Source: Nematopogon swammerdamellus
Lineage: Eukaryota; Arthropoda; Insecta; Lepidoptera; Adelidae
NCBI GenBank assembly: GCA_946902875.1
Contig: OX336340.1
Coordinates: 2,402,351-2,466,350, forward strand
Length of the DNA: 64,000 bases
Direction of reading: 5' to 3'
The number at the start of each line of letters is the position of its first letter. Position 1 is the first letter of the stretch. Under the pieces are notes generated by a model. The model searched no databases. It saw only the letters and a program-made list of their open reading frames with translations, and was not told the origin of the DNA. Shown here piece after piece: positions 22,816-33,214 of the stretch. Made by a program: the position numbers and the translations under genes.

Positions 22816-22867
22816 TTATAATAAAATTTAAATTAAATTAACTCAATCTTAATATTAATTAACTTTA

Positions 22868-23385
22868 TTCGAGATGGTTTAGCTTCTTCCTGAACGCAGC
22901 TCGGCCTTCGGCCTCGCCTTAGTTGCTTACTTTCTTCAAGATGGTTTAGCTTCTTCCTGAACGCAGCTCGGCCTTCGGCCTCGCCCTTAGTTACTTGCTT
23001 TCTTCGAGATGGTTTTTCAATTATCCGAACGTAGCTCGGCCTTCGGCCTCACCTTAGTTACCTACTTTCTTCAAGATGGTTTAGCTTCTTCCTGAACGCA
23101 GCTCGGCCTGCGGCCTCGCCCATAGTTACTTACTTTCTTCGAGAAGGTTTATGGTCTTCCAGAATAGAGCTCGGCCTTCGGCCTCGCCCTTAGTTACTTA
23201 CTTTCTTCAAGAATGTTTTTCTTCTTCCTGAACTCAGCTCCGCCTTCCGCCTCGCCCTTAGTTACTTTCATCGAGAAAGAATATCGTTTACGTGAGCGCA
23301 GATCCGCCTTCGGGCCCGCCTTTAGTTACTTACTTTCTTTTTTTTAAATACGAATTTCACGCGAGCGAAGCCGCGGGCAACAGAT
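22868..23385 (-). mobile_element. CG element, right arm with repeat array
   Basis: About eight units of the CTCGGCCTTCGGCCTCGCC repeat, ending AATACGAATTTCACGCGAGC and GAAGCCGCGGGC. Inverted with respect to 21,918-22,260. Confidence 0.75.
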
Positions 23386-23399
23386 ATATAAATTTTATT

Positions 23400-24150
23400 G
23401 CACCAATGACAGCGACATAACTTCGACTTTCAATTATTATTTTTATTTATCAAACAATTTGTCACCGGCCAGCTCACGTCGAGATGACAGTTCTCCGTTG
23501 TCAACATGACATTTAAAATTGTTTTTTACCTTTACTTTGGATTGCGTGATTTTTATTATATTTTTTAATTATTATGTTCATCCGGGATATACACTGTCAC
23601 TATAAAAAGTTTCGTCAAATTCCGTTCAGTGGTTTTTGCGAGATGCGCTTACAAATAGACATTTTTGCATTTACGATTTTATGATATGTATAGAAAGAAT
23701 AGATATGTATAGACTATTGTGTTCAAGTTATAAAAAAGAAGAACTGTCATTTTCGTTGTATCTACTTATTTTTAAATTTCGAATGAATATTTTATTCAAA
23801 TTGTATTTGCTGCCAGTTCTCAAGATATAATTATGTACTTTGGACTACGTGATTTTAAACGCGCAATAATGTTTATAATTGTATTTTTTTTTTATTTTTG
23901 TTATTTTTTTTTAAGTATTATGTTAACCCGGCATATAAACTGCCACTATACAAAGTTTCGTCTAATTCCGTTCAGTGGTTTTTGCGTGATGCGCGTACAG
24001 ACAAACAAACAAACAAACAAAAATTTTAAAAACTGTTCTAATATGTTCAGTATCTCATTTTAAGCCACCCTGGTTAGTTTTTTTCCGAATACATTCAATG
24101 TACAGACTTTCTTACCTCTACGATTTTATTATATGTATAGATTTTCAAGC
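23400..24150 (+). repeat. Duplicated CG-element-type 3' ends
   Basis: Two direct, diverged copies of a segment: CAAATTCCGTTCAGTGGTTT with TTGCGAGATGCGC near 23,613-23,655, and TAATTCCGTTCAGTGGTTTT with GCGTGATGCGC near 23,962-23,998, each followed by ACGATTTTAT(G/T)ATATGTATAGA. The second is followed by (CAAA)n. They look like ends of the same family that starts with the GCCCGCGGCTTCGCTCGC signature. Confidence 0.6.
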
Positions 24151-24263
24151 CTGGTATTAATTAAATTCATATGCTTAATTGATTTTCCCTTGTACTATTA
24201 TATTCTTTCATTAAAAGCCTTTGCACAAAAGTGTGGCAGTGTAGGTACCAACCAGTACAATTT

Positions 24264-24508
24264 TTTTATGGAAACTGACACGGCTGGCTACATCACCTAT
24301 ACAACATCCGTGATGTCAGCCCATAACACCGGGTGAGCTAGGTGCCGTGTCAGTGCTTCTCTTCATTTCATGTCGGCTACACTGAACTGGACGGAAAACA
24401 CGAATTATTTACATAGCCGTTTCGACCGACGTTTCATTCAGTGCGGTGGTACCAAACCGGGTTTGATAAACTCTTCCACGTAGTAAGGTAAGAAGAGAAG
24501 GGACATCG
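24264..24508 (-). mobile_element. T1-tail SINE, left partner of a head-to-head pair
   Basis: Tail at 24,264; body ends at GAAGAGAAGGGACATC, directly abutting a plus-strand head 5S. Confidence 0.8.
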
Positions 24509-24670
24509 TCAGCCTCGGTAGCTCAGTGGTGCGGTCGGTCGACTGTTATTAAGCAACCCTGCGTGCGGTCAGTTCTTGGATGGGTGCCCGCTGGACCGTT
24601 GGAGTCTGACCGTGGTTCGGATTCCACGTCCCTTCCCTTCTTACCTTACTAGGTGGTAGGGTTTATGCCG
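24509..24670 (+). mobile_element. SINE head 5S plus start of body
   Basis: Complete head: A box TAGCTCAGTGG at about 24,519-24,529, the 5S rRNA-like block ATTAAGCAACCCTGCGTGCG and GGTCAGTTCTTGGATGGGTG, and the B box GTGGTTCGGATTCCACG. Then CCCTTCCCTTCTTACC and TTACTAGGTGGTAGGG; the element stops inside the body. Confidence 0.8.
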
Positions 24671-24867
24671 GTTTTCACTTATTCACTTTCATCTTCTTAT
24701 TTATAACTTTACTGTGTGTCTAACAGAATTTACGCATGCAAAAATTGTTTCGTTTCAAAATTATTATGTTTTATTTTAAGTAATTATAAATGTATACCGT
24801 GCAGCGCCGTCACTGAATACTGGCAGTAATAAACGAATTCCTTATTCGTTTAGTTGCCACCTTTTTA

Positions 24868-25090
24868 AAAAACCCGCCAAGTGCGAGTCGAACTAGCGCA
24901 CCGAGGGTTCCGTATCGCCATGTCATGGTCAGCGCCACTCACGCCATCTATGGCGTGTTTTATGAAATTCTTCATATTAGTTACAATTTATGATTATAAT
25001 TATATTGCTTCGAATACTCTTTTCAGTAGATGCCGCTCATACACTTTTCAGTTTCTTATATGGGGACCCCCGTGAATTTTTAACGTTTTC
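24868..25090 (+). repeat. EP repeat, left part
   Basis: CCGCCAAGTGCGAGTCGAAC to GGGGACCCCCGTGAATTTTT; the right end is replaced by an ACCGACTTCC-type repeat. Confidence 0.75.
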
Positions 25091-25097
25091 TTATTTT

Positions 25098-25335
25098 TAA
25101 CCGACTTCCAAAAAAGGAGGAGGTTCTCAATTCGTCTGTATGTTTTTTATTTTTTTAATTTTTTTTTTTTATTTTTTTTTTTATTTTTTTTTTTTTATGT
25201 TTGTTACGCGATTACTCCGTCAATTGAGGGCCGATTTAGAAAATTCTTTTTTTGTTCGTTAGGTCATACTTCCGAGGTGGTCCCATTTCAATTTAATCGA
25301 AATTGGTTCAGTGGTTTTCGAAAAATCAGCATAAT
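25098..25335 (+). repeat. ACCGACTTCC repeat (Lepidoptera-type)
   Basis: AACCGACTTCCAAAAAAGGA, AGGTTCTCAATTCGTCTG, T-rich spacer, TTACGCGATTACTCCGTCAA, GAGGTGGTCCCATTT. A common moth interspersed repeat; similar parts occur at 26,263, 27,440 and 56,727. Confidence 0.65.
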
Positions 25336-25339
25336 ACTA

Positions 25340-25570
25340 TGGTGTGTGGTTACCTTCAGCAAAACATGTGATGTGGTCGTTTTCGGCAATTTTCAGTTTG
25401 ATAAATTAGTATGGTGTGTGGTTACCTTCAGCAAAACTTTTGTCATGTGGACTTATTCAGCAATTTGCAGTCTGACACATATGGCGAATAATTCTGTACA
25501 ACTTCAATCGATTTCGATTATTCGATTTCGATTATTCGATTTCGATTATTCGATTTCGATTATTCTTTTT
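25340..25570. repeat. Short local tandem duplications
   Basis: TATGGTGTGTGGTTACCTTC occurs twice (25,340 and 25,410) within a ~70-bp duplicated unit, followed by (ATTCGATTTCGATT)n at 25,510-25,563. No gene. Confidence 0.7.
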
Positions 25571-25576
25571 TATGTA

Positions 25577-25860
25577 ATATGTGCCCGCGGCTCCGCCCGC
25601 TCTCATATTTCACTTCACTGCTAACCTTATAAGCCATTTAGCGTAATAGTAAGTAGCCTATAGTTGATGGGAAGAATGAAGCTATCCGTAGAATTTTGTT
25701 TTATTAAAATCGGTTCAGTGGTTCTCGAGTTATAAGCGGACAGACAGACAGACAGAAAGCAGACGTTGGATTTTATTATAGGTAAGGAAAAGGAAATAAG
25801 GAAATAAGGAATAAGGAATAAGGAAAGGATAAGGAAGGAAGGAAGGATTACTAATAATAT
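25577..25860 (+). mobile_element. Short CG-type element
   Basis: GCCCGCGGCTCCGCCCGCTC, GATAGCTATAGTTGATGGGA-like middle, CGGTTCAGTGGTTCTCGAGT, GACA repeat and TTGGATTTTATTATAGGT, then a purine-rich (AAGGA)n tail. Other copies: 28,526 and 37,225 and 37,612 (minus), 29,985 (plus). Confidence 0.7.
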
Positions 25861-26262
25861 TACTAAAAAGAATGAAATAAAAACTGTTTTAAAAAATATT
25901 AAACCGATTTCCAAAAAACAAAAAAAAAGAACTAAAAAGTATTAAATACCTAATATTTTGAAATTTTCTCTGTCCTGTTGAAATACATGAATCGATATAC
26001 TAGTGATACATATTCGGACCCTTGTTTCATGAATATTCTAAATTTGAAATTTTTTATCTTTTCCGACCGGCCAGGTGCGCTTAATTTATTATGGTACGAG
26101 TACCATCGAGCTGGTCTGATGATGGAGACAGAAGGTGGCCATAGGAACTCCTAAACTACACATGATAAACCCATCGTGTTTGGGCTCGTTGCATTTGTCT
26201 TCACGAGCAATTTACTTTAGACCTAAGAGATTCTCAATTCCACGGTATGTTTTCTTTTTTTG

Positions 26263-26420
26263 GATGTTTGTTACGCGATTACTCCGTCAATTGTGGGCCG
26301 ATTTTGAAAATTGTTATTTTTTTTATTTGAAAGGGGATAACCCTGAGGTTTTTGAAGTGAAAACTTCTTTAGCGGCGCTTGGCACTTTTTTAGGTGGGTA
26401 AAAAATGTATAACTCGCGAT
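26263..26420 (+). repeat. ACCGACTTCC repeat, internal part
   Basis: TTTGTTACGCGATTACTCCG and TTTTAGGTGGGTAAAAAATG; the ends are not recognisable. Confidence 0.5.
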
Positions 26421-26521
26421 ATCGCGTCAGCGTCATTTTTAAAATGAAACCTTAATTCATTGCATTAAGGGTTAAGTTAGAGTGGCACGGGATCTGCCGG
26501 CACTCCCGGAGTGCAACTGTT

Positions 26522-27085
26522 AAGTAGGGTTCGGTAACACGTTTATGTCTGTCCATTCTACTAAGTTCTGCAAAATGAATGTAGGGTTCCGTAACAAATG
26601 TATGTCTGTATTTTCTACTAAATTTAACATTTATTTGAAAATGAATGTAGGGTTCCGTAACAAATGCATGTCTATCCGTTCTACTAAATTTTACAATTTT
26701 CAACCAAGGTCCTCCGACGGTTATTTTATAATAAAAGTAGGGTTCCGTAACACGTTTATGTCTGTCCATTCTACTAAGTTCTGCAAGATGAATGTAGGGT
26801 TCCGTAACAAATGCATGTCTGTCCGTTCTACAAAATTTAACATTTATTTCAAAATGAATGTAGGGTTCCGTAACAAATGTATGTCTGTCCGTTCTACAAA
26901 ATTTTACAATTTTCAACCAAGGCCCTCCGACGGTTATTTATAATAAAAGTAGGGTTCCGTAACAAATGTATGTCTGTCCGTTCTACTAAATTTCACAATT
27001 TTCAACAAAGGTCCTCCGACGGTTATTTTATAATAAAAGTAGGGTTCCGTAACACGTTTATGTCTGTCCTTTCTACTAAGTTCTG
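26522..27085 (+). repeat. Complex tandem repeat built from the GTAGGGTTCCGTAAC motif
   Basis: Eight or so copies of GTAGGGTTCCGTAACAAATG or ...ACGTTTATG followed by TCTGTCC(G/A)TTCTACTAA, in two alternating unit lengths (about 65 and 110 bp, the long one adding TTTTCAACCAAGGTCCTCCG). A higher-order arrangement. It is open in several frames on both strands, which reflects the repeat rather than a protein. Confidence 0.85.
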
Positions 27086-27086
27086 C

Positions 27087-27442
27087 CACATCACCTACAA
27101 CGTCCGTGATGTCAGCCCATAACACCGGGTAAACTAAGTGCCATGTCAGTGCTTCCCCCTTTGATCGTGCTGACTACACTGAACTGGTCGGAAAACACAA
27201 ACTATTTACATAGCCGTTTCGACCGACGTTTAATTCAGTGCGGTGGTACCAACCCGGGCAGGTTAAACCCTACCACCAAGTAAGATTAGGAGGGAAGGGA
27301 CTTACAGTTTTACGAGGAATCCGAACCTCGGTCAGCCTCCAACGGTCAGCGGTCACCCATCCAAGTACTGACCGCACCCAGCGTTGCTTAACATTCAATA
27401 GCGACAGTTGACTGTCTGTACCACTGAGCTATCGAAGCTGAC
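27087..27442 (-). mobile_element. T1-tail SINE with head 5S, near full length
   Basis: Minus strand starts GTCAGCTTCGATAGCTCAGT and includes TTAAGCAACGCTGGGTGCGG, GTCAGTACTTGGATGGGTGA (the closest match to 5S rRNA in the window), the B box with GAGGTTCGGATTCCTCG, and a tail that loses its final CAACCGTGTCAG. Confidence 0.85.
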
Positions 27443-27587
27443 GTGGTCCTATTTTAATTGGGTCAAGATCGGATTGGAAAGCGAGGCGGAATCGCGAGGC
27501 CGAAGGCCGAGCGATTCCGCCGAGTACATTAATAGCAAAAAATTACTAAAAAAAACTGTGAAATAAAAAAAAAGTTTTAAAAAACAT

Positions 27588-27915
27588 AAAACCGACTTCC
27601 TAAAATAAGTAAAACTAAAAAACTATTTAAAATAAAAATATAAAAACCGCCTTCAAAAATATATGAAATAAAAACCTAAAAAAAAGCGAACCCTAGAGTT
27701 GAAGGCGGTGCTAAAGCAAGCAAAAATGATGCATGAAAGAAAACATGAGTGGATGATAATATCCTTTGTGATTTGTGTAGCCTTTTTAGCACCGCCTTCA
27801 ACTCTAGGGTTCGTTTTTTTTTTTTAGGTTTTTATTTCATATATTTTTGAAGGCGGTTTTTATATTTTTATTTTAAATAGTTTTTTAGTTTTACTTTTTT
27901 TAGGAAGTCGGTGTT
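27588..27915. mobile_element. Large fold-back element
   Basis: Arms of roughly 125 bp (CCGACTTCCTAAAATAAGT..., AAACCGCCTTCAAAAATAT..., CGAACCCTAGAGTTGAAGGC) are repeated in inverted order after a ~70-bp spacer at 27,716-27,785. Very high arm identity. A second copy is at 56,999-57,146. Confidence 0.85.
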
Positions 27916-27921
27916 ATGTTT

Positions 27922-28098
27922 TTTTTATTATTTCTTGTTATATCGGCCATATTAACACATATTCTGTGAAAATTTCAACGGGCTACCTATTACGGTTCAA
28001 GAGATACAGCTCTCAGACAGACGGACAGACAGTCAGACAGACAGACAGATGACGTAGGCTTAGTAATAGGGTCCCGTACGACGGATACCGAACCCTAA
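27922..28098 (+). repeat. EP repeat, right half
   Basis: TATATCGGCCATATTAACAC to GGGTCCCGTACGACGGATAC and CGAACCCTAAAAAA, with a (GACA)n run. Confidence 0.75.
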
Positions 28099-28525
28099 AA
28101 AAGAAGAAGAAGAGTCGTTATTAGCCTGCGATAGGTATATGAGAACCACAGAGCATCAAATCGGGCGCGCGCATTTCATGCTCTGTGATGAGAACGAATA
28201 CAGAAACCATGGAGATATGTGGGTCGGAATCAAAGCGGGCGGGCCCACGATAAATACTCCTTTATCGCACATTTGATTTAGGCGAAAGTGTATTTTTATG
28301 CAAATAAAAAACATAAATATGACACTTTTGATCCGGAAGAGATGTCGGATCGAACCTACGTCCGTGCGATATCCGTTGATCTACTGCGAGCTCATTCTGT
28401 GCTTCAAATGTATGAATATGGATATGAAAGCTAATAAAACGACATAAAACGCGAAATTTACTTAAGACCCTGGAATATACTAGTCTAGAAAAATATAAAA
28501 TAGAAAATGCTAATGTCAAACAAAT
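28099..28525. other. No gene recognised
   Basis: Sequence of mixed composition between repeats. A tRNA-like element was considered around CGGATCGAACCTACGTCCG (28,340) but no cloverleaf can be completed by eye. Confidence 0.4.
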
Positions 28526-28772
28526 CCTTACCTATAATAAAATCCAACGTCTGCTTTCTGTCTGAGTGTCTGAGTGTCTGAGTGTCTGAGTGTATGTCTG
28601 TCTGTCCGCTTATAACTCGAGAACCACTGAACCGATTTTAATAAAACAAAATTCTGCGGATAGCTTGATTCTTCCCATCAACTATAGGCTACTTACTATC
28701 ACGCTAAATGGCTTATGAGGTTAGCAGTGAAGTGAAATATGAGAGCGGGCGGAGCCGCGGGCACAGCTTGTG
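28526..28772 (-). mobile_element. Short CG-type element
   Basis: Plus strand starts TTACCTATAATAAAATCCAA and ends GGGCGGAGCCGCGGGCACAG, the family in reverse. It carries a (GAGTGTCT)n run instead of (GACA)n. Confidence 0.75.
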
Positions 28773-28889
28773 TTAGATAAAATACATGTATTCAATTCCG
28801 GTAATTATATTAAAAGTAAGCATATACTTATGATATATAAAAAAAAACTGTTATAAAAACCATTGCACCGACTTCAAAAAAACAACTAC

Positions 28890-28985
28890 TTAGAACTCAT
28901 GGCATACGACCGAATGTCCATGGGCGCCGTTAGACGCCTCATGGGTGCCTCGTCGCCTTATGTCGAGCTTGCAATAAAGAAAAAT
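28890..28985 (+). mobile_element. LINE-C extreme 3' end
   Basis: GGCATACGACCGAATGTCCA, TGGGCGCCGTTAGACGCCTC and GCAATAAAGAAAAA: the last codons and 3' UTR only. Confidence 0.7.
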
Positions 28986-29045
28986 TATATTAATTAAATT
29001 TTTGTCTGTTGGCCAAGTATATATTTCCTCAATTTAGATTTGAAT

Positions 29046-29305
29046 GTACCGTGTGGGCCGGTACTATGAAAAGAATTGCCCCACTGCATCTCTCCCCGTG
29101 CATGTCGTAAAAGTCGACTAAGGGATATAAGATGCCGCGCACATATAAGGGCGACAGGCTAGCCACATCACACGTGGGCCCGGTTCTTCCACCAAGTCAT
29201 GCGACAGGTGGGTCTTTATGTGCCTTGATAATTATCCTGTCCTAATACTTTGCATTACTCTGCTTACCCCGATTGTCGGGATACAGGGTGTGGTATGTAT
29301 GTACC
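29046..29305 (+). mobile_element. TATG repeat with internal deletion
   Basis: TACCGTGTGGGCCGGTACTA head, GTCGACTAAGGGATATAAG, and GATTGTCGGGATACAGGGTG with a short TATG end; about 70 bases of the body are missing. Confidence 0.75.
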
Positions 29306-29674
29306 ACTATTAAGTTCTTCCCAATTGCGTCTCCAACACAGCATTAAATAAAATTCTTACGAACAAATCTCAAAAGGTTAGTAGCCATAAGACTAATTAG
29401 CAGTTATTAATGAGTGCTATCCCAGAGCACACAAGCCTGAATAAAATCTGAGCAAGGACGCTGTTCAAATACCCCGTAAGCCCGGATACAATATGGGCTA
29501 TGTACGCCGCCCGCCGCCTTATGTAAGGGAATACATATGTAAATATGTACGTAATTGAGATGACAAATATATAACCGGCTCCGAGGCAAGCTTACTCGAT
29601 AACGTGACCCCGAAAACGTGTTACTAGATTACGAAACGTGCGCGTTTTATTTTCATATTCCCGTATATGACATA
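29306..29674. other. No gene recognised
   Basis: Ordinary-looking intergenic DNA; short open frames without motifs. Confidence 0.4.
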
Positions 29675-30427
29675 CAGGGTGTTTCAGGATAGGCTTTAGA
29701 ATCTTCAGGAATAGAAAGTACTCATTATTAGAAGAAAAAAATTCTTATCACTCAAATCGAAATTCCGTACTTTTTTTCATACAAAAATTGGAAATTGTTA
29801 TAAAACTCGATGTACAGTGAGTATGGGGAAGTGCTGTCTAGGTCTAGGTAGTGCAATGACCTAGTCCAGTCCCCTTTTTCTTTTTATGTCATTTAAATTT
29901 AAGTGTTTGGAATTTACCTACATGCAGTTCAATTCTAATAGTTATAAATTGCAATTTAGTCGTTTTATTTTTATTTAATAACAAGCTGTGCCCGCGGCTC
30001 CGCCCGCTCTCATATTTCACTTCACTGCTAACCTCATAAGCTATTTAGCGTGATAGTAAGTAGCCTATAGTTGATGGGAAGAATCAAGCTATCCGTAGAA
30101 TTTTGTTTTATTAAAATCGGTTCAGTGGTTCTCGAGTTATAAGCGGACAGACAGACAGACAGAAAGCAGACGTTGGATTTTATTATAGGTAAGGATAAGG
30201 AAGGATAAGGAAAAGGAAAGGAATTATAGGTAAGGAATAAGGAATAGGTAAGGATAAGGAAGGAAGGATGGCGGATGTTAACTGTCCACCAAATCTTGAA
30301 GAATAGATTTTCACCAAAAAGTACTATAAAATGACCTAATCTGGGAAAAAGTTTCAGAGCTTTTCGTTTTCAAATATGAACCCCTTTCGAATCGTGAAGT
30401 TACGAAATCCTATCCTGAAACATCCTG
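29675..30427. mobile_element. TA-flanked MITE with CAGGGTGTTTCAGGATAGG ends
   Basis: Ends CAGGGTGTTTCAGGATAGG and CCTATCCTGAAACATCCTG are inverted with one mismatch, each bounded by TA. A short CG-type element (29,985-30,290) is inserted inside it. Confidence 0.85.
29985..30290 (+). mobile_element. Short CG-type element nested in a MITE
   Basis: TGTGCCCGCGGCTCCGCCCG to TTGGATTTTATTATAGGT plus an (AAGGA)n tract. The host MITE resumes with GTTAACTGTCCACCAAATC. Confidence 0.75.
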
Positions 30428-30540
30428 TACACGAACAGCTTTCGCTTAACTTCGTTATTCTGGGGGCTGCGCTCGTCGAACCGACACGAGACTACGCCGC
30501 TATTCTCACTCGCTGTGTGAAAATTGAACAAATTAGTTAA

Positions 30541-30980
30541 GAGGATACCCATAGCTGGCTGCTTTGCATAGAAAAAGGCCGTAAGTCGGTGTTGATTTTA
30601 AATAAAAAAAAATTAATGGTAATAAAATTTAAAAATCTACTACAATAGAGTTCTGTGCTTGTGCTTTAGTTATTCAATAAAATATTGTTTTATAAATATT
30701 GCAATACACTAAAATATATAATACTGCAATTAAAAAATTATTTTATTCATTGACTTTTGCGTCAGATGAAAAAAATTAATTAATTTAGATTTTTTTCATC
30801 TGACGCAAAAGTGAATAAATAAAACGAAATGTTCATTGCACTGATAAATAACTAAACCACAAGCACAGAACTCTATTGTTGTAGATTTTTAAATTTTATT
30901 ACCATAAATTTTTTAAAATTAAAAAACTACACCGACTTACGACCTTTTTCTATGAAAAGCAGCCAGCCAAGTGTATCGTC
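30541..30980. mobile_element. TTAA-flanked palindromic MITE, copy 1
   Basis: Flanked by TTAA at 30,537-30,540 and 30,981-30,984. Ends GAGGATACCCATAGCTGGCT and, inverted, GACGATACACTTGGCTGGCT, continuing as long arms (TTTGCATAGAAAAAGGCCGT; AAGTCGGTGTTG). An inner inverted pair TTTTGCGTCAGATGAAAAAA lies at the centre. TTAA targets are typical of piggyBac-like transposases, so this is probably a piggyBac-mobilised MITE (inference). Confidence 0.85.
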
Positions 30981-31367
30981 TTAAGAGCATCACTGCGAAC
31001 CGTTTTCAAATTTCGAATTTCCTTCATCGTATTGCTGTCGCTGTGGGCCGCGCCGCTGCCCACGCACGTGAAAAGGACAACTGCAGCTCAGAAGCAAACT
31101 GCCTGCAAAATATTTGTGAATCATCATTCAGGCGAAGTCTTTTTTCATGTCTTTATTCTTCCTCAATTTAAGTGATATATATATTTTTGCTAATAACAAA
31201 ATCCTACTGAATGTCCCTATGTCTACATTTTAATATATTTTTTTTTCGATTTCTATATGAAAAATATTAAAGTTTGACCTAAAATTGTTATATTTTCACA
31301 TTTTTACAAGCAAATATACATATTTCGTTTAAAATGAACTAACGAAAAAAGGACAACATATAGGGAC
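30971..31367. other. No gene recognised
   Basis: A short open frame crosses 30,971-31,171 but starts in MITE sequence and shows no motif. The remainder is AT-rich. Confidence 0.4.
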
Positions 31368-31706
31368 ATACATACATACATATCACACACGCTGAATCCC
31401 GACAATCGGGGTAAGCAGAGTAATCGGTGTTGTGCTGCAAGTACTCTAGTAAATTACAGCACAACACCGACCACCACGTTTCGCAAAGTATTCGAACAAG
31501 ATTAAATCGATCAAGCAGCAAGTAAGGCACGAAGACCCACCTGCTGCATGACTCGGTGGAATTACCGTGCCAAGGTGAGAGGTGGCGAGCCCGTCGCCCT
31601 TTAGCACGATATCTTGTCCTTATCCCTTAGTCGCCTTTTACGACATGCACGGGGAGAGATCCAGTGGGGCTATTCTTTTTAAGTACCGGCCCCACACGGT
31701 ACTATA
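31368..31706 (-). mobile_element. TATG repeat, full length
   Basis: Plus strand from (CATA)n and ATCACACACGCTGAATCCCG to AAGTACCGGCCCCACACGG; head PK keeps both helices exactly. One of the best preserved copies. Confidence 0.85.
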
Positions 31707-31925
31707 TATAATAGGGACATAGATAATGATAATATCTATTTGAGGATATGAAGTAGCGGATTGAAGTAGGATGAATCGCTCACAAATTATACTTGAAAGT
31801 TCGGTTCTAATGTACAAAAATACTAATTGAAAAAAAAAATATATATAATAATTAACAAATAAAATAATTGGTTTCCAAAATCCTAAATTGGTCAATTGGC
31901 GTCCAATACATATTTATAAGTAAAT

Positions 31926-32140
31926 TCGGTAGCTCAGTGGTGCAGTCGGTCGACTGTCGGTCGGATCATAAGCACACCTGGGCGCGGTCAGTGGACGGGT
32001 GGGCAACCGCTCGACCGTTGGAGGCTGACCGTGGTTCGGATTCCATGTAAAACTGTAGGTCCCTTCCCTTCTTACCTTACTAGGTGGTAGGGTTTAACCC
32101 GCTCGGGTTGGTAACACCGCACTGAATGAAAGGTCGGTTG
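31926..32140 (+). mobile_element. T1-family SINE with head 5S, 3'-truncated
   Basis: CGGTAGCTCAGTGGTGCAGT, the variant block ATAAGCACACCTGGGCGCGG, B box GTGGTTCGGATTCCATG, and the body as far as GAAAGGTCGGTTGAAACTG; no tail. Confidence 0.8.
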
Positions 32141-32512
32141 AAACTGTTGAATTAAATTTCAAACATCCAAAGGTCGGCTGGAAGAAATATCTGTAAGGGA
32201 TAAGTTCGCCTTTGCACCTCATGTAAATGTTCGAATGTGCTTGCTACTGTTAAACGTTTCATGGAGCGATAAAGTATATTCTATCTATCTTAATACAAAT
32301 AAATCACAGCGCTACTTCTACTCGTATATAATGTTCTGTGGTCGTGTCCCGCCCGCCCGCGCCCTAGCGACACCCGCCCTCCCCGCGACGGCGTGGGCCG
32401 CCCGCCCAACACTGTCAAAGGCCACGCTAGATTTACGGCGACAACGCTAGCAGCCGGCGCTCATTGAAAATAAGGACACGAATCAGAGTAAATTACATGT
32501 TTTATTTGGAAC
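32141..32512. other. No gene recognised; GC-rich patch 32,338-32,460
   Basis: GTCCCGCCCGCCCGCGCCC and GGCGTGGGCCGCCCGCCC form a compact GC-rich patch like those at 6,740 and 18,840. No ORF with recognisable features. Confidence 0.4.
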
Positions 32513-33100
32513 TAGCTATTGCCCGCGGCTTCGCTCGCGTGAAATTCGTGAAAGAAGAAAATAAGTAACTCAGAGCGAGGCCGAAGGCCGAGCTGGGTTC
32601 AGGTACACGTTAAACCTTCTCAAATAAAGTAATTAACTACGAAGGCTGAGCTGTATTATGGAAGATGATAAACCTTCTCGAAGAATGTAAGTAGGTAACT
32701 ATGGGCAAAACCGAAGGCCGAGCTGCGTTCAGTCAGGACGATAAACATCAAATAAATTAAGTAAATAAGGGCGAGGCGGAAGGCCGAGCTGTATTTTGGA
32801 ACACGATAAACCTTCTCGAAGAAAGTTAGTAACTATGGGCGAGGACGAAGTCCGAGCTGCGTTCAGGGAGACGATAAACCTTCTCGAAGAAATTAAGTAT
32901 CTAAAGGCAAGGTCGAAGGCTGAATTGCGTTGAGGTAAACAATATTCTTTCTTGATGAATGTAAGTAACTACGGGCGAGTCCGAAGGTGGATCTGCGTTC
33001 AAATAAACAATAAAAGTTCTTCGGTATAATATATTATCGTTTACGCGAATGAAGCTCAGCCTTCGGCCTCGCCCTTAGTTACTTTTCTTCAGCGTTCTTC
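32513..33100 (+). mobile_element. CG element with degenerate repeat array
   Basis: TAGCTATTGCCCGCGGCTTC and GCTCGCGTGAAATTCGTG start it; about seven units of the GGCCGAAGGCCGAGCTG repeat follow with heavy divergence; a short inverted piece (CAGCCTTCGGCCTCGCCC) closes it near 33,075. Confidence 0.7.
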
Positions 33101-33214
33101 CTGAAAGATGTATCATCAATATTACTCACCTGACATATTCAGTCGGTGAGCATATTTAAAGTGTGGGAAGCCATTTATCAATTAATCCAGTCATTTTAAT
33201 AACGTACAAATTAA

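Noticed and set aside
26452..26943. Repeat protein frames with TDRHTFVTEPY or KMNVGFRNKCMSV units
   Set aside because: They follow the DNA tandem repeat on both strands equally; no start context, no homologue, no reason to prefer one strand.
28340..28380. tRNA gene
   Set aside because: A T-arm-like word is present but no acceptor stem or anticodon arm can be completed.
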